NCBI RefSeq assembly: GCF_014898815.1 | Contig: NW_026515438.1 | Span: 62,001 to 126,000 of the forward strand | DNA length: 64,000 bases | Reading direction: 5' to 3' | Origin: Panonychus citri | Lineage: Eukaryota; Arthropoda; Arachnida; Trombidiformes; Tetranychidae | In this document: positions 1 to 11,500 of the stretch, one piece after another | Position numbering within the stretch: position 1 is the stretch's first letter | How the letters are laid out: each line of letters starts with the position of its first letter | Notes under the pieces: model-generated | Told to the model about the DNA's origin: nothing | The model's input: the letters and a program-made list of their open reading frames with translations, nothing else | Databases searched by the model: none | Made by a program: the position numbers and the translations under genes

Positions 1-3000
1 GTTAATAATAATCATTCATGATCATCATGATGATTAAATTGTTTTCCCCATTTATATAGTTTATTATCAATGATCAGTGAATCGAAGCGTAAAGATGAAA
101 GTGATAGTGATTATATAATTGATTCATCTCATTTATCAATTTACCTGAGATAATAAATTACAATTTTAAAAGGTAACAGTTAAGTTTAGGTTATTGTTTG
201 AATGACGATGAGAGCTGGATGATGATGAAGATGATGATTTGAAAGAGTATTTGAAATTGCTAGCTATGGATAGATGATAAAAATGATATTTATATCAATA
301 GAATTGGAATCGATTGAAACTTTTATTGGAATTGAATTCTCGACATGTTACTTTTGATCCAATTGTTTGATTAGTTTTCTTTCTTGTAAGTAAACACTTA
401 AGGCTTGATTTGAGAAGAGGAAAAAAAATGGGATAAAGATAATGAAAAATTATCCGACTGGGAGGATGATGAAGATGCTACGAAAATAAATGAGCTTAAC
501 TACAAAGAGATACCTTTAAGGTGAGAATGATGATTGAAAATTCATTTTCCAATGAACTCACAAATTTAGGTCAATATGAATACTATATTTACAAAGTATT
601 TTTCTCAAATTTCTTCACCATTATTTCAATATCTTGTAGGAAAAAGTGGGTGGGAAAGATGATAATGATGATGGAGAAGATGAAAAAAGATGAAAAAAGG
701 TGAAAAAGTAAGTGTAAGAGAGAGAGAAAGAGAGAGAGAAAGGATGAGAAGAAGAAAGAAAAAATATGTTCTCATTATTCAAACCAATTTAGGTTCAAAA
801 TGGTTGAAGGAAGATGAACATGATGATAATGATGAACAGAATGAGATGAGAATGAAAACAGTGGAGCTTGAAAGAGTAAGAATGCATTTTCAGAATTCAT
901 CTCACACAGAATGAGATAAAAAAAAAGTTCTGAAATTCTGATGATGATGATGAGAACTTGAAGAACTTGAAGAGACTCAGAACTTTTTTCCTTCTTCTCT
1001 ACTGATCACAGGGAGGGAGAGAAGAAAAAAATACCATGAGTGAGAGAGAGAGAGAGAGACTCAGACAACAGAAGATAATATTCTTGATGTTAATGTTGTT
1101 CTTAATCATCATAATCATGAAATAAAGATGATATTAATTTTTCTGTTTTTGTACAAAAAAAATTTTCTTCTCCTACCAAGTGAGTATATGTAACGAGTAT
1201 ATTGATTAATTGTAACGGTTTTCCAAGTGAATCAGAAATGATTATCAGAAAACAATTACCCAACATAAATATTTACTATTGACTTTTTTCATGCTCTCAA
1301 AAATATCCACAAGGAATCAGATATTGATTGTAAAATCACTAATCTTTCAATTCAGTTGTAAAATCGTTGACAATTTCTTACAGAATAATCTGAAAATCCT
1401 CTTCACAAAATCCCACCAGCATCTCGACATCTCTTTCAATCTAACCAGTCTTATCATCCTTATCATCCTCATCATCATCTCTCTCCATCTCCACTTGAAA
1501 AACTATAACCTTTGACTTACATTATCATTTCTCCACCGTCATTATATTAATTGGCTCTCTCACCAACAATAATAGCAACTTGAAATTTAGATGAAGAAAA
1601 AAACAAAATTTGAATGAAAGTGATTAACTAATCGCTTATTTTTTTTATTTTACCATTGAAAATATACTCATCTCGCTAAATTATCATCATAATAATCATC
1701 CTATTAACATCAAAATCCAATCCAATTAATTCAAAGTTATCTCTTTGTTATCATCATCAGTATCTCCCTCTCTCACTCTCTCTCATCATCATCATCAAGC
1801 ATTGTTTATCCTTCCCAATGTCTGAATGCTAAGTAACCTTGGTAACTTTTTGAGGTTGAGGTTATCATGATAATGATAATATTTTTTTCTTTGTGATCAA
1901 TTTGTTAATCCAGTGATTGGTTTGACATTTTATCCATTAATTTGATTGAAGAAACAATTTTTTTTAACTTGTTTCTCTAATTTTCTCACCATTTTTCCCT
2001 CTAATTATCGGTTCATTATAACATAAAACTGTTGATTAATTAGCTCGAGTTTTTTAATAATCATAATAATCATAATCATAGAGGATAAAATTATTATTAT
2101 AAGTTAATAATAAGTTTACCTCCCAGTTTCCCATGTTACAATTTTCTTGGTGTATTACCTTTGAGTATTTGTTGTTTACATTTTTCATACCTAATAACTT
2201 CCCACTCCCTTTGCTTACATACACGCTGACTTATCATCATCATCATCATCATCATCTTTCATCATCTTTCATTATAATTATCATTATTAATCATGCTAAT
2301 CACTTTGACACATAATCAGTGAGTGTTAAAGTTTGATGACTCATTCAATTGTTTCTCTCTCTCTCTCTTTCTCACTCTTTGCATATTTAATTATATTCAA
2401 TGCACTCTCTTCATTGGATTAAATAATTTAATCATCAAAAAATTGTCACATGAACAAAAAATGTGAACTGAATTAAAAGTTAAGGTTAATTATTAATTAT
2501 TATTTGAAATTCAACTAGAAACAAGTTTACCAATTGTAAAAATTTAAAATACTCACACTCGAGTGTGTAAATTATTATTATTATTATTATATTGAATTAG
2601 CTTAATTGTTGGCTTGATTTTTTGCTAATCCGCTTTTCACTTTTTCATCAGATTTTGATTATCTGATTAATCTTGTGGTGTTTATATCACTTTGAAAGTT
2701 GATTTCTTTGTTTAATCTTGATCATTATTATCCTTAATTGTTATCAATGATACTTATCTCATCATCTGGTTAATCAATCATTCCGCTTCTCATACAGATT
2801 TGATTAGGATTGTTTTGTGTTAAGGGTTAAAATCAGACGTAATTGTATTGGGAGATTAAAAGTAAATTGATTTGAAATTAGTTGAAAGTTTTATCTTAAT
2901 CTGATCACAATCGATTTAGTTTAATCACAATTTGTGAAAATATTGATTCCTTTTTCCTTTTCTCTATCAATTGATTTTCTTTTCTCAAATAAATAGATTT

Positions 3001-3199
3001 CTCTATTGATTGTAATCTCTTAGTTTGTTATCAATGGGATAGAAAATTGATTTACTCTCTTTCTCTTTCTCTCTCTCATTGATCATCAATGATTTTTAAA
3101 ACGTGTTCCAAACTGAGATGATTAAAGATGATGATGATTATCAACTTGTCATTTATTTTCGAGTCAATTTCTGTCTCGATTAACCTTTAGTACTCTTAC
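1..3199. other. Non-coding AT-rich stretch, probably large intron of the sidestep-like gene
   Basis: I see no supportable exon here on either strand. The stretch is AT-rich with ATG/CAT and GA/CT microsatellites (for example near 715-745, 1040-1060 and 2225-2260). A minus-strand Ig exon ends at 3200 with a clean splice donor, so this is most likely intron leading to further Ig exons left of the window. Short reading frames here are low-complexity and look accidental. Confidence 0.6.
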
Positions 3200-3562
3200 C
3201 TTTTCGAGCATCCAATGTATATATTGGTGCTAAGGCATCATCTTTATACCACAAGATGAGTGCTACTGAATCATCGGGTGTCGATGTCGTCACATGACAC
3301 GGTAAAGCGGCCTTACCACGGACAACGGCAGTGTAGCTAAGTGATGCTGTTGAGACACAAGAATAGAAATTGGAAAAAAATATTTCTCGATTTTTGTTGC
3401 GATCTAACTTTTAATTGTTTCCTCCAGTAATTAGTTAACTAATTTAGGCTTTTACTTACCGAAAGGTTGATCTGTAAATGGTGTTACTTCATAGGCACAG
3501 GTAACTGTTGCTGTTAAACAAATAATTGCACTAATCCAATATCCTATTGAGTAATTAAACAT
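3200..3562 (-). CDS. Sidestep-like Ig-domain cell-surface protein, first two coding exons (partial)
   Basis: Two exons are visible. Exon 1 (3562-3460) starts with ATG and encodes a hydrophobic signal peptide (core WISAIICLTATVTCA). Exon 2 (3346-3200) encodes the first half of a V-type Ig domain, with the first cysteine in ALPCHV and the core tryptophan in LILWYKDD, followed by PIYTLDAR. The LWYKDD...PIY.xDAR pattern is typical of the arthropod Sidestep family, transmembrane Ig proteins acting in axon guidance as Beat partners. Both introns are GT-AG on the minus strand; exon 1 ends in phase 1 and joins in frame, giving PFASLSYTAVVRGKAALPC. The second Ig cysteine and all later domains lie beyond 3200, presumably outside the window. 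Family assignment rests on this motif only; another beat/side-like Ig protein is possible. Confidence 0.75.
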
Positions 3563-4010
3563 TTTGTAACAATCAATATGATGGTTACAATTAGTTTTAA
3601 CTAACATTGTCTTCAATTGATTAAAATTTGTTTTGTAATCGCTTTTTTTTTGACTGTTTTTTGAGAAACTTTTTGTTGAAATTTGATTTTTTTTTGTTGT
3701 TGTTAAATTGTTTTTCTATCTTGTTTTTTTTTATACTCTTGATTAAGTTTTGTTAATCAACTTTTTTTTTCTTATCATCAAAGTTTAACTTTAATTAATA
3801 ATCAATGTTGATGAGCATTTGGCAACAAAGAGCAAGAAAAACACCACATTAAGACACACAGTTAAAATTGGATAATAAAGTTTTGTCAATAATTTATATG
3901 AATTAACTGTTTTCACCATGACAAGAACAACTTTCCATTTAGAACTGTTCAAACTGTACTTCGAGTGTGAAGAAAAAAAATCGAACTCACTGCTTCACCG
4001 ATTCACTTTT

Positions 4011-4020
4011 AGATGGCGCT
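4011..4020 (+). promoter_or_regulatory. CTCF-like core AGATGGCGCT
   Basis: The core AGATGGCGCT matches the 3' half of the arthropod CTCF consensus. It lies about 450 bp upstream of the sidestep-like start codon and faces the second site at 4058-4070. Confidence 0.4.
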
Positions 4021-4057
4021 AACAGTCAATTCTTTTTTTCCTTCGAAATGTTAACGT

Positions 4058-4070
4058 CGCCATCTAGTGG
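4058..4070 (-). promoter_or_regulatory. CTCF-like site CCACTAGATGGCG
   Basis: Read on the minus strand this is CCACTAGATGGCG, an exact match to the general CTCF consensus CCASYAGRKGGC. It pairs with the opposite-facing core at 4011. The arrangement suggests an insulator or boundary element near the Ig gene promoter; occupancy is inference. Confidence 0.5.
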
Positions 4071-4944
4071 TTAGAATTTCAACTAAAATGTTGGTCTTTT
4101 TTTGAAAAAGTTTCGAAAACCAAAAAATGACAAATGAACATGTAATTATTATTTCTTTTTAAATTGTTATTATCTTTCTGGAATAGATTTAAATGAATAA
4201 TTAAACTTGGGACTAAATGGTGAAACTAGTTAGTGTATTGTGATCTAATTTTTTTTCTTACCAAATAGGAAAAGGAGATAAAATCATTAATCTTATGCCG
4301 AAAACGATTTGAAATAAAATTCAGATGAGGAAAAGAAAATGAATTGATAATAATAAAGAAGTTTTTTGAATTGAATTGTCAACAAAATATGATAACAGTT
4401 AATTGTTTGAATGTAATGTTTAATTTCTGTAATTGTTTGAGAGTTTAAAATGACATTAAAAGACTCATAGAAAACCATGATGATGATAAAATGAATCGGA
4501 AACAATGAGACGAGTACAATTATCTTAGCATGGAAATAAAAAAATTCCAACAGATTATTTTGACACCGAGAGTAGATTTAATTCATTCTCAACTATCAAT
4601 CACTCATTTGTGAATTAATATAAAATCGTAAAGGTAAAAATTAAAAGAGAGAGAGAGAGAGAGAAAAGAACCAAAATTTCATTGAATAATCTATGAAATA
4701 AACAAACACAATTATCCTAATTACTGCGACTACTTTGAATTTCTATTGAAACCGGTAGACAAAATTGATTCCGATTCATTGAATTCAGTTAATACTTTTA
4801 CATGATGTTGATTCTGAAAGATTATGATGCGAATGATTATAATGATTTAGTTGATTCTGAGCATATTCATGGTTAGCATGATGATTCAATATCGATCCAC
4901 CTTCCCTCTCCCTTTTTCAGAATCATCAGTTTCATGCAATAACA

Positions 4945-4948
<4 letters not shown>

Positions 4949-4988
<40 letters not shown>
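4949..4988 (+). repeat. GA dinucleotide microsatellite
   Basis: An uninterrupted (AG)n run of about 40 bases in intergenic DNA. Confidence 0.95.
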
Positions 4989-4989
<1 letters not shown>

Positions 4990-6259
4990 CAAAAATCGAT
5001 ATCATGGAAATCTTTACAATTCTGTTTCCACCTCATTCTCCATCGTTAATAATAGCTCTCTCTCTCTCTCTCTTTCTATTTCTCCTTTTATATGTATGGA
5101 TTTCAGTCTGAATTCAATCGTCTAATATGATAACTGAATAAAAAACAGGGAGAAATTCAAAGAATCCATTTTGTTCAGTTCTCTTCTTCACAATTTTTAT
5201 CTTTTATCGTTGGAAAAATATTATTCATGTTGAATAACATTCAGAATCTGTTTTGTATCCACAATCAAAAGGGACAAATGTAATTGTGATTCTCATTATT
5301 AATTCCAGTTTATCAATCGTAATAGTAATTTCTATTACCACCTTAACCATAACAATTGTCTAATTTACGATTATCATACTAAAAGACAAATTGATTTCCT
5401 ATTTATTGTTGTACAATCAATCGCATTGAATTGATAGAGAAAAAAACAAATCGAAACTGAAAAATCAATTCAATTTCTTGATGATCATCATTTCAAACAA
5501 TTGAAAAAGTTTATTGGTTAAACTTTAATTTTCATTGTAAATTTTTATCTAATTGCTACTGTTGATTGATAATCTTTCATACTAAGATTTGTATTGATTT
5601 GTTGATTTCAAATTCTGTGTTTGTTTCATGTTATTAATTTAGTTTTTTTCCATTAGTGATAATTAATCATTTACATGAATTTTTATCCCAATTTAATGTC
5701 AACAGAATAGTTAACAATTAATCATCTCTGATTGTTGTAAATTTTCAGAGGTTAAACTTTAATTGATCGTGAAGGAAGAAAATGATTAAGATTAATTTAG
5801 ATTTTCAATTAATCACTGGGATTCTGATTCCATTAAGTTAATTGTACAGATTATCAATTATTGTTAATATCGAAGATTACATTTTAGTGATTACAATTAA
5901 ATACATTATCATTGGTCAAAGAGGTTTATTTTGATTGACCATCTCGTCGTCAAAAAATTATAATTTACAGACAATTAGTTGAAAATGAAAATGTACAAAT
6001 TATGATGAGAGACATTAAATTGATACTAATTGTGAGTATGTAGATTTACAATTTATCTTAAAGGACAAAAGGATTATCAATATAATCAATAAATTGATGT
6101 TTGATTGATAAATATTGACTTTTCCGATTTCTCCTTGTTACCCAATAATTAGTAAATTGAGCTTAATCACCAGGGGTTTTATTCAGGATAAATATTCAAT
6201 CTCGATTAATTCACTCATGGATTCCAAATGAGTGTCTCTTCATTTTTATTTGAAGATAT

Positions 6260-6673
6260 TTAAATTACTATTCCTAATGAATTTGACATCCTCGAAGCAT
6301 CAATAATAATATATGGAAAAGATTGAGCCCAAATCTCCGAACAGCTTATTCGTCGATCTCCTTCCAATTTTAAACAGAGGAAAAATTTGATTGCAAATAG
6401 AATCGCGATCTGATTGAAACTCCAAAATGCTCGGAAAAAAGCAGTTCGATATAGACAATCTAAACATTGCCTTATGAAAACGATAACACAGAAATAGGCT
6501 AGATAAGCATCGGCGAGAAATAATGGCGAGTGTACCATCCACCAGCTAATTGACATTAATCCATCCAATTTGATCGTTAAGGTGATTGTGTAAAAAAATA
6601 TCGCCGTAACCATGATGATCAATTCAAAGACTGTCACACCAAACCAATTAACCAGCTCCTTTAATGTGAACAT
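6260..6673 (-). CDS. TMEM203: TMEM203 homolog, four-pass ER membrane protein
   Basis: A 137-residue single-exon protein colinear with the 136-residue metazoan TMEM203 family. Recognisable elements are the N-terminal TLKELVNWFG (family: SLRELVQWLG), LDGLMSISWWMV (family: VDGLVPGLSWWNV), FLADAYLAYFCVIVFIR (family: FFAADGLSTYFTTIVSVR), and late FCLKLE/SFPYIII segments. Four hydrophobic segments are visible at about residues 12-34, 42-68, 80-102 and 118-132. TMEM203 resides in the ER, is linked to ER calcium stores and interacts with STING in vertebrates; that is family knowledge. The start at 6673 gives the family length. AATAAA follows about 80 bases after the stop. It lies 370 bases downstream of, and codirectional with, the LYR-motif gene. 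Confidence 0.85.
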   Translation of the reverse strand: MFTLKELVNWFGVTVFELIIMVTAIFFYTITLTIKLDGLMSISWWMVHSPLFLADAYLAYFCVIVFIRQCLDCLYRTAFFRAFWSFNQIAILFAIKFFLCLKLEGDRRISCSEIWAQSFPYIIIDASRMSNSLGIVI

Positions 6674-7042
6674 TGTGATGATTTGATTTTTAACCTTCTA
6701 TTGGGTTAGTCCAAGATTTTGGTACAATATTAACAATCAAGGTCGATTTGGGGCTTAAATGGTTGATTGTTTTTCTTTTACAATTAGATTGGTGGTGTGT
6801 TAAATATACAGAAATTAGATGTTGAAATGATAGGCACAAATGTTTCACTAATCATGAAGGTAAATTCAACATGAGCAAATTGTGAGGTTAAAAACAGGTT
6901 GATGATGATTTCCGATGAGTTATAATGGTTTGAGTTAAAGAAGTAAACTAATTATTAGAATCAATTTAGGATCAAAATAGATACAAGTTTATCTTGGAAA
7001 TATCATCAAGATTTACTGAGAGTAGGACATTGTTTTTTTTTC
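6674..7042 (-). other. Gap between LYR-motif gene and TMEM203
   Basis: A 369-base spacer between two minus-strand genes. I see no canonical AATAAA or ATTAAA on the minus strand inside it (only the variant GATAAA around 6988). It may be a short intergenic region with a TMEM203 promoter or the intercistronic part of a shared transcript. Confidence 0.35.
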
Positions 7043-7448
7043 TCACAAAAGCCTCTCATTTTTTAAGAAAGTTAATCCCTTCTAATGGTCATATTGAGAT
7101 GGTAAATATTAACATTAACAACAGAGAGATGAAGATAAGTCCATGTGCATTTGTAATTGTTTCCCATGTGGTGGTGGTGTTATTGTTGTTAATTGTAATT
7201 GGAAAGAATAGAAATAAAAAAACAGAGGAAAAATCAGATTAATATAAACAATAAGAGCTAGTTGGTATTGGAAATCATACCTGGTAAGCGTATTCAATTT
7301 CTTCAGGTTTTGATAAATCTCGGTTCTTTCTGATCTCGTTTCTAACTCGCTTCAAGTAAAACTTTTTATCCGATAATTCTAGATTATAACCATATCGTAA
7401 AAGTGACCTGTAAAGGTTGATAACATCCTTTGAGGTGATCACAGCCAT
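7043..7448 (-). CDS. Small LYR-motif protein, MIEF1-microprotein (AltMIEF1)-like, 68 aa
   Basis: Two exons. Exon 1 (7448-7281, 56 codons) begins MAVITSKDVINLYRSLLRYG and ends AYQ at a GTATGA donor. Exon 2 (7081-7043) follows a TTAG acceptor and encodes KGLTFLKNERLL plus a TGA stop. The LYR tripeptide at residues 12-14, a basic RNEIRKN segment and a short KGLxFLxN tail match the 70-aa LYR microprotein encoded upstream of MIEF1 in vertebrates, a mitochondrial matrix protein that binds the assembling mitoribosome large subunit. LYR proteins act with acyl-carrier protein in mitochondria. It is a stand-alone gene here; no MIEF1-like frame follows. Another LYRM family member is the main alternative. 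The 5' flank has GT and GA repeats at 7499-7525. Confidence 0.8.
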
Positions 7449-8528
7449 AGGAGATGAGACACACACATACACCAAGCAGAATTTTCTAAATGAATCGGTG
7501 TGTGTGTGTGAGAGAGAGAGAGAGGAAATTGTAACTCTCTTGATATTGAGATTGTGAAGGAAAAAAAAGAGGAACAGAGAAAAACGTTTGGGTGGGAAAG
7601 GTAACCAAAAACCGAAAACCAAGTCAACACGTCAATCTGTTTAGGCACAGGAAGAAGGAAAAGGAAGTAGAGAAAAGATAACAGAATAGAAAAAATTTAG
7701 AAAAAAAATTTGATCACAACATTTAATCATCCAACTCAAAAACAAATAATTCTCATCAATGGGGAAAATTAAACAAAGACACTTGAAAATACAGAAAAAA
7801 AAAATAAAGAGATGAAGCAACAACAAACACAGAGAAAGAGGGAGAAGCAAAAATTTTAACCTAATTACCAGAATATTTGATCCATGGAAAGTTGAAAGAT
7901 TTCATTGGACTTGGAAAGGTAGAAAAAAATTGAAAGATTAAAAATCAAGGTGATTAGAGGGTTAAAACAATTAACAATAGAAAACAAGAGAATTGTTTGA
8001 AAACCCAATTGTTAAGACGATTAAGAGTAAAAAAGATTAACCAGAAAAATGGAAAAAAGGCCTGACCAGAATGTTGAGTTTTCTCAACAACAGATGTCGC
8101 CACTTTTATGGAAAAGAAGTGAACATGTGGCTAAATGTCACACTTTGCAAACGAATTTCGACCAATGAGAGAAGAGACCATTATGTTCATTTGGAACATT
8201 TTTATTTTCTGTTCTCAAGTTAATGTAAGAAGATCAATTGTAAATTGTGGACAAAAATATATTCGCTATTAAATTGTATTAAAAATTAACCAATTTTGAT
8301 TAAAAGTGTTAAATTAACAGTGAAACAATCGACAGACAACAGAAAAATAATAATGTCCTGTGTCGTTTTTTTTAAAATACCTATTGTAATTTAAGTAAAT
8401 TTTTTTCTCTATTTAATTTATCCTCCCTCTTTTCTCATATCCATTTCTTTTTTTTCTTGGTTTAATTGGGAAAAAAAGGAAAATTTGTTTTTTTTTTCTT
8501 CTTCTCAATCCCTTTGGTCTTTGTGTAA
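7449..8528. promoter_or_regulatory. Divergent promoter region between LYR-motif gene and spen
   Basis: About 1.1 kb between two head-to-head genes. It contains GT/GA repeats by the LYR gene, a purine-rich tract (7640-7850), an imperfect CTCF-like sequence at 8092-8103, and a pyrimidine-rich leader (8450-8520) before the spen ATG. No other exon is visible. Confidence 0.5.
8092..8103 (+). promoter_or_regulatory. Weak CTCF-like site AGATGTCGCCAC
   Basis: CAACAGATGTCGCCAC resembles the motif at other gene starts in this window but has a T where GG is expected. It lies about 430 bp upstream of the spen ATG. Confidence 0.25.
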
Positions 8529-11500
8529 ATGGTTCGTGAGACTCGTCATCTGCAGATCGGCAATTTGCCGGAAAATATCAGCGAATCAAAAATTGTGGAC
8601 CACTTTAGCAGATATGGAATAGTACAACGTGTTAAAATATTGGGTGGAAAATGTGATAATTTAAGTGCAACCGTATCTTTTATCGATATAAGAGCAGCCT
8701 CTAAAGCCCATAATTCGGAGAATAGATTGGAGGATCGAAATTTGTGGACAAAATATTATGAGCCACCTTTTTCATCATCAACCTCGTCCTCCTCAACCAC
8801 AACGGCGGCAGGTTCTTCGATCTCTTGTTCAATTTCAAATGCATCAGTAACACCAACAGCAACAGCCTCTTCTCTACCATCCTCTTGTTCATCATCATCT
8901 TCTTCCTCTACCACCAATTTAAACACCACCAATATTAACACCAACACCTCCAACATCTCCAATGTTAATAATATTATTAATTCAATTAATTCTAATATTA
9001 ATATCAACCTAAACAGTATCTCTGGTTCACAGCAATCATCATCTTCTTTACTTACACCAGGATCAGATTCGTCTACAACCTTTAAAGATGATCGTCCATT
9101 AGCTATTTGTGTGAGAAATTTACCCATTCGATCCACAGATTCAAGTTTAAAGGATGGATTATTTCACGAATATAAGAAACATGGTAAAGTGACCATGGTT
9201 AAGGTTACTGGTCAAGGAACTGATCGTGTTGCTGTTGTTTGTTTTAAGAAAGCAGAAGACGTTGAAAAAGCATTAGAAGTCTCAAAAGTAAGTAGAAAAT
9301 ACACTTTTCATATTGATAGAAATATTCATTTATATTCCATTTTGGGTTATACATTTTCCATTCTATTCTATTACAACCTATTCTCCTATTTCAATTCTAA
9401 ACACTTTATATTCTCTTTTTTCTCTTCTATTTGTGTTCACTTTGCCTCTTTTTCTCTCTTAACAATTTCTACTCCTTTTTTTCTCTTCTCATTCTCTATT
9501 TTTCTCTAATTTTTTTTTCTACTAGTCTTTTACTATCATTACTATTTCCATTTATTTATTTATTCTTATCATTTTCATTATTTTATTTTCTGCCTCTTCT
9601 CTTATATACTTCATCATCATAGTCTCTTCTATAATATCTTTTTTCTCTCTCTTTCTATCTATCTATCTTCTATCTTTCTTCCTCTTGAGGCAAATGTATA
9701 ACCCTCAGAAAAGATTAAGAGAGAATAAGCAAGGAAAAGAAACAAGCCATTTTGTGCCTTTCTTTTTCATCACTTACTCTCTCCTGGAAACTTCCCACTC
9801 CCTTTGCTTAACAGCATTGATCGACTTTTCATGCCTGGTTTTTTTCTCTTTCTTTTTTCCCTTTATTTCCCTTCTGCCATTTCTTTCGTTCTTCTTTTTT
9901 TTTTATTTTCTTCAACTGCTGCTTTTTTCTCTCCAACTTTAACTCAACTCAACTATTACTATTCTTGATTATTATAAACACACACACACACAAACAATTC
10001 ACAAAACAAAAACATCAACAATCAACAATTAAACAATCAACCAACCAACACCAACAACAACGCAACTATCAACCAACCAACCATCTCTCCCTACTAAAAA
10101 CAACACACACTAATAATCATGCACATACAAACTAAAATTTTGATTTATTTTATTTTATTTACTCTAATTGAAACTTCTACTATACTAGAATAAATTGTTC
10201 TTTGGATGCAAGATTGAAGTTACACCTCATGAAGGAATAGATGCTGAAGATAATGATTTTCGTCCATTGGAAGCTGAATTAGATGAATACCATCCAAAAG
10301 CAACTCGTACCCTATTTGTTGGTAATTTAGAGAAAGATATAACCACACAAGAATTAAGATCTCATTTTGAATTATTTGGTGAAATAATTGAGGTGGATAT
10401 TAAAAAACAGGGAACCTCAACCTACGCTTTCATTCAGTATTCCGATATATCCAGTGTAGTTAAGGGTATGAGGAAACTGGATGGTGAAAACCTTGGTGCC
10501 AACCGGATTAAATTGGGCTTTGGTAAATCAATGCCCACCAATTGTGTTTGGCTTCATGGTATATCAGAATCTACATCAGATAAGTGTTTGAATCGTCAGT
10601 GTTCACGTTTTGGTAATGTTGTTTCAATAAATGTGGATCGGGAGAGGGGAAAGTGTCTTGTGTGTTATGATTCAGTGGACTCTGCTCAAGTAGCTGTGAC
10701 TGATCTGAAAGGTCGTTTATTTAATGGTAGACGTCTTCAGGTTGATTTCGCTTCTCGTGAATGTCAAAATTCATTCTTCGAGAAACTTTCGCGAAGAAAT
10801 AAATCTTTTTCCTCTTCATCATCATCCGGCAGTGTTAAATCTAAAACCGGAATAGGTGTTCATGGTGCTAAAGAAACCAGTGCAATCCCATTGAAAACAG
10901 TTGATGCAACATCTTCAGTGATAAATCGAAGTTTAACCGATCCTCGTCGTCAATTAACATCATCTTCAGTCCATCATCATTTAAATTCCTTCTCATCAAG
11001 TGAGGCTCCCACTTCATCAACACCAACATCCACAGGTAATAATGTTAATAGTAATAGTAGTAATCTTTGTGTTATAAGTGATAACCTTACTTCATCTGTG
11101 ACCAATCCATCATCCAACATCTCATCATCCGGTCCATCCTCTTTGGAATCAATAAAATCATTAGATGATTATTCTTCGTCTACAACGTTAACAACAGCAA
11201 CAGCAACAGCTACTGGAAACCAAATCAATATCAGTCACCACCATTCAAATAATAAAAATCGTTCGAGATCAAGTGATTCATGTGATTTAAATGCTACCAC
11301 TATCGATACCAATACTCTTCTCTCTACACTTTCAACTCGGGTCTCTTCAACCGACACCATGGGATTATTATCATCTGTAAATAGTCAACAAGATGTCCAT
11401 AGTACAACTCCTCGTTTTGATGATTACAATTCCAATGAGGTATCATCATCGAGTGATAAGGTTGGATGTACCATCGGCTCAAGTAAACGTAGTTCTTTAA

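Larger units (their letters stand above)
3563..6259. other. Intergenic region between the sidestep-like gene and TMEM203
   Basis: No coding exon is supportable. It holds the presumed promoter of the minus-strand Ig gene (3563-4100), two CTCF-like sites facing each other near 4011 and 4058, a GA microsatellite (4949-4988) and a CT run near 5060-5080. The final part (6178-6183) carries AATAAA on the minus strand, a good polyadenylation signal for TMEM203. Confidence 0.5.

Noticed and set aside
4293..4550. 85-codon minus-strand ORF upstream of the Ig gene
   Set aside because: Phe/Ile/His-rich low-complexity frame without splice context or family resemblance.
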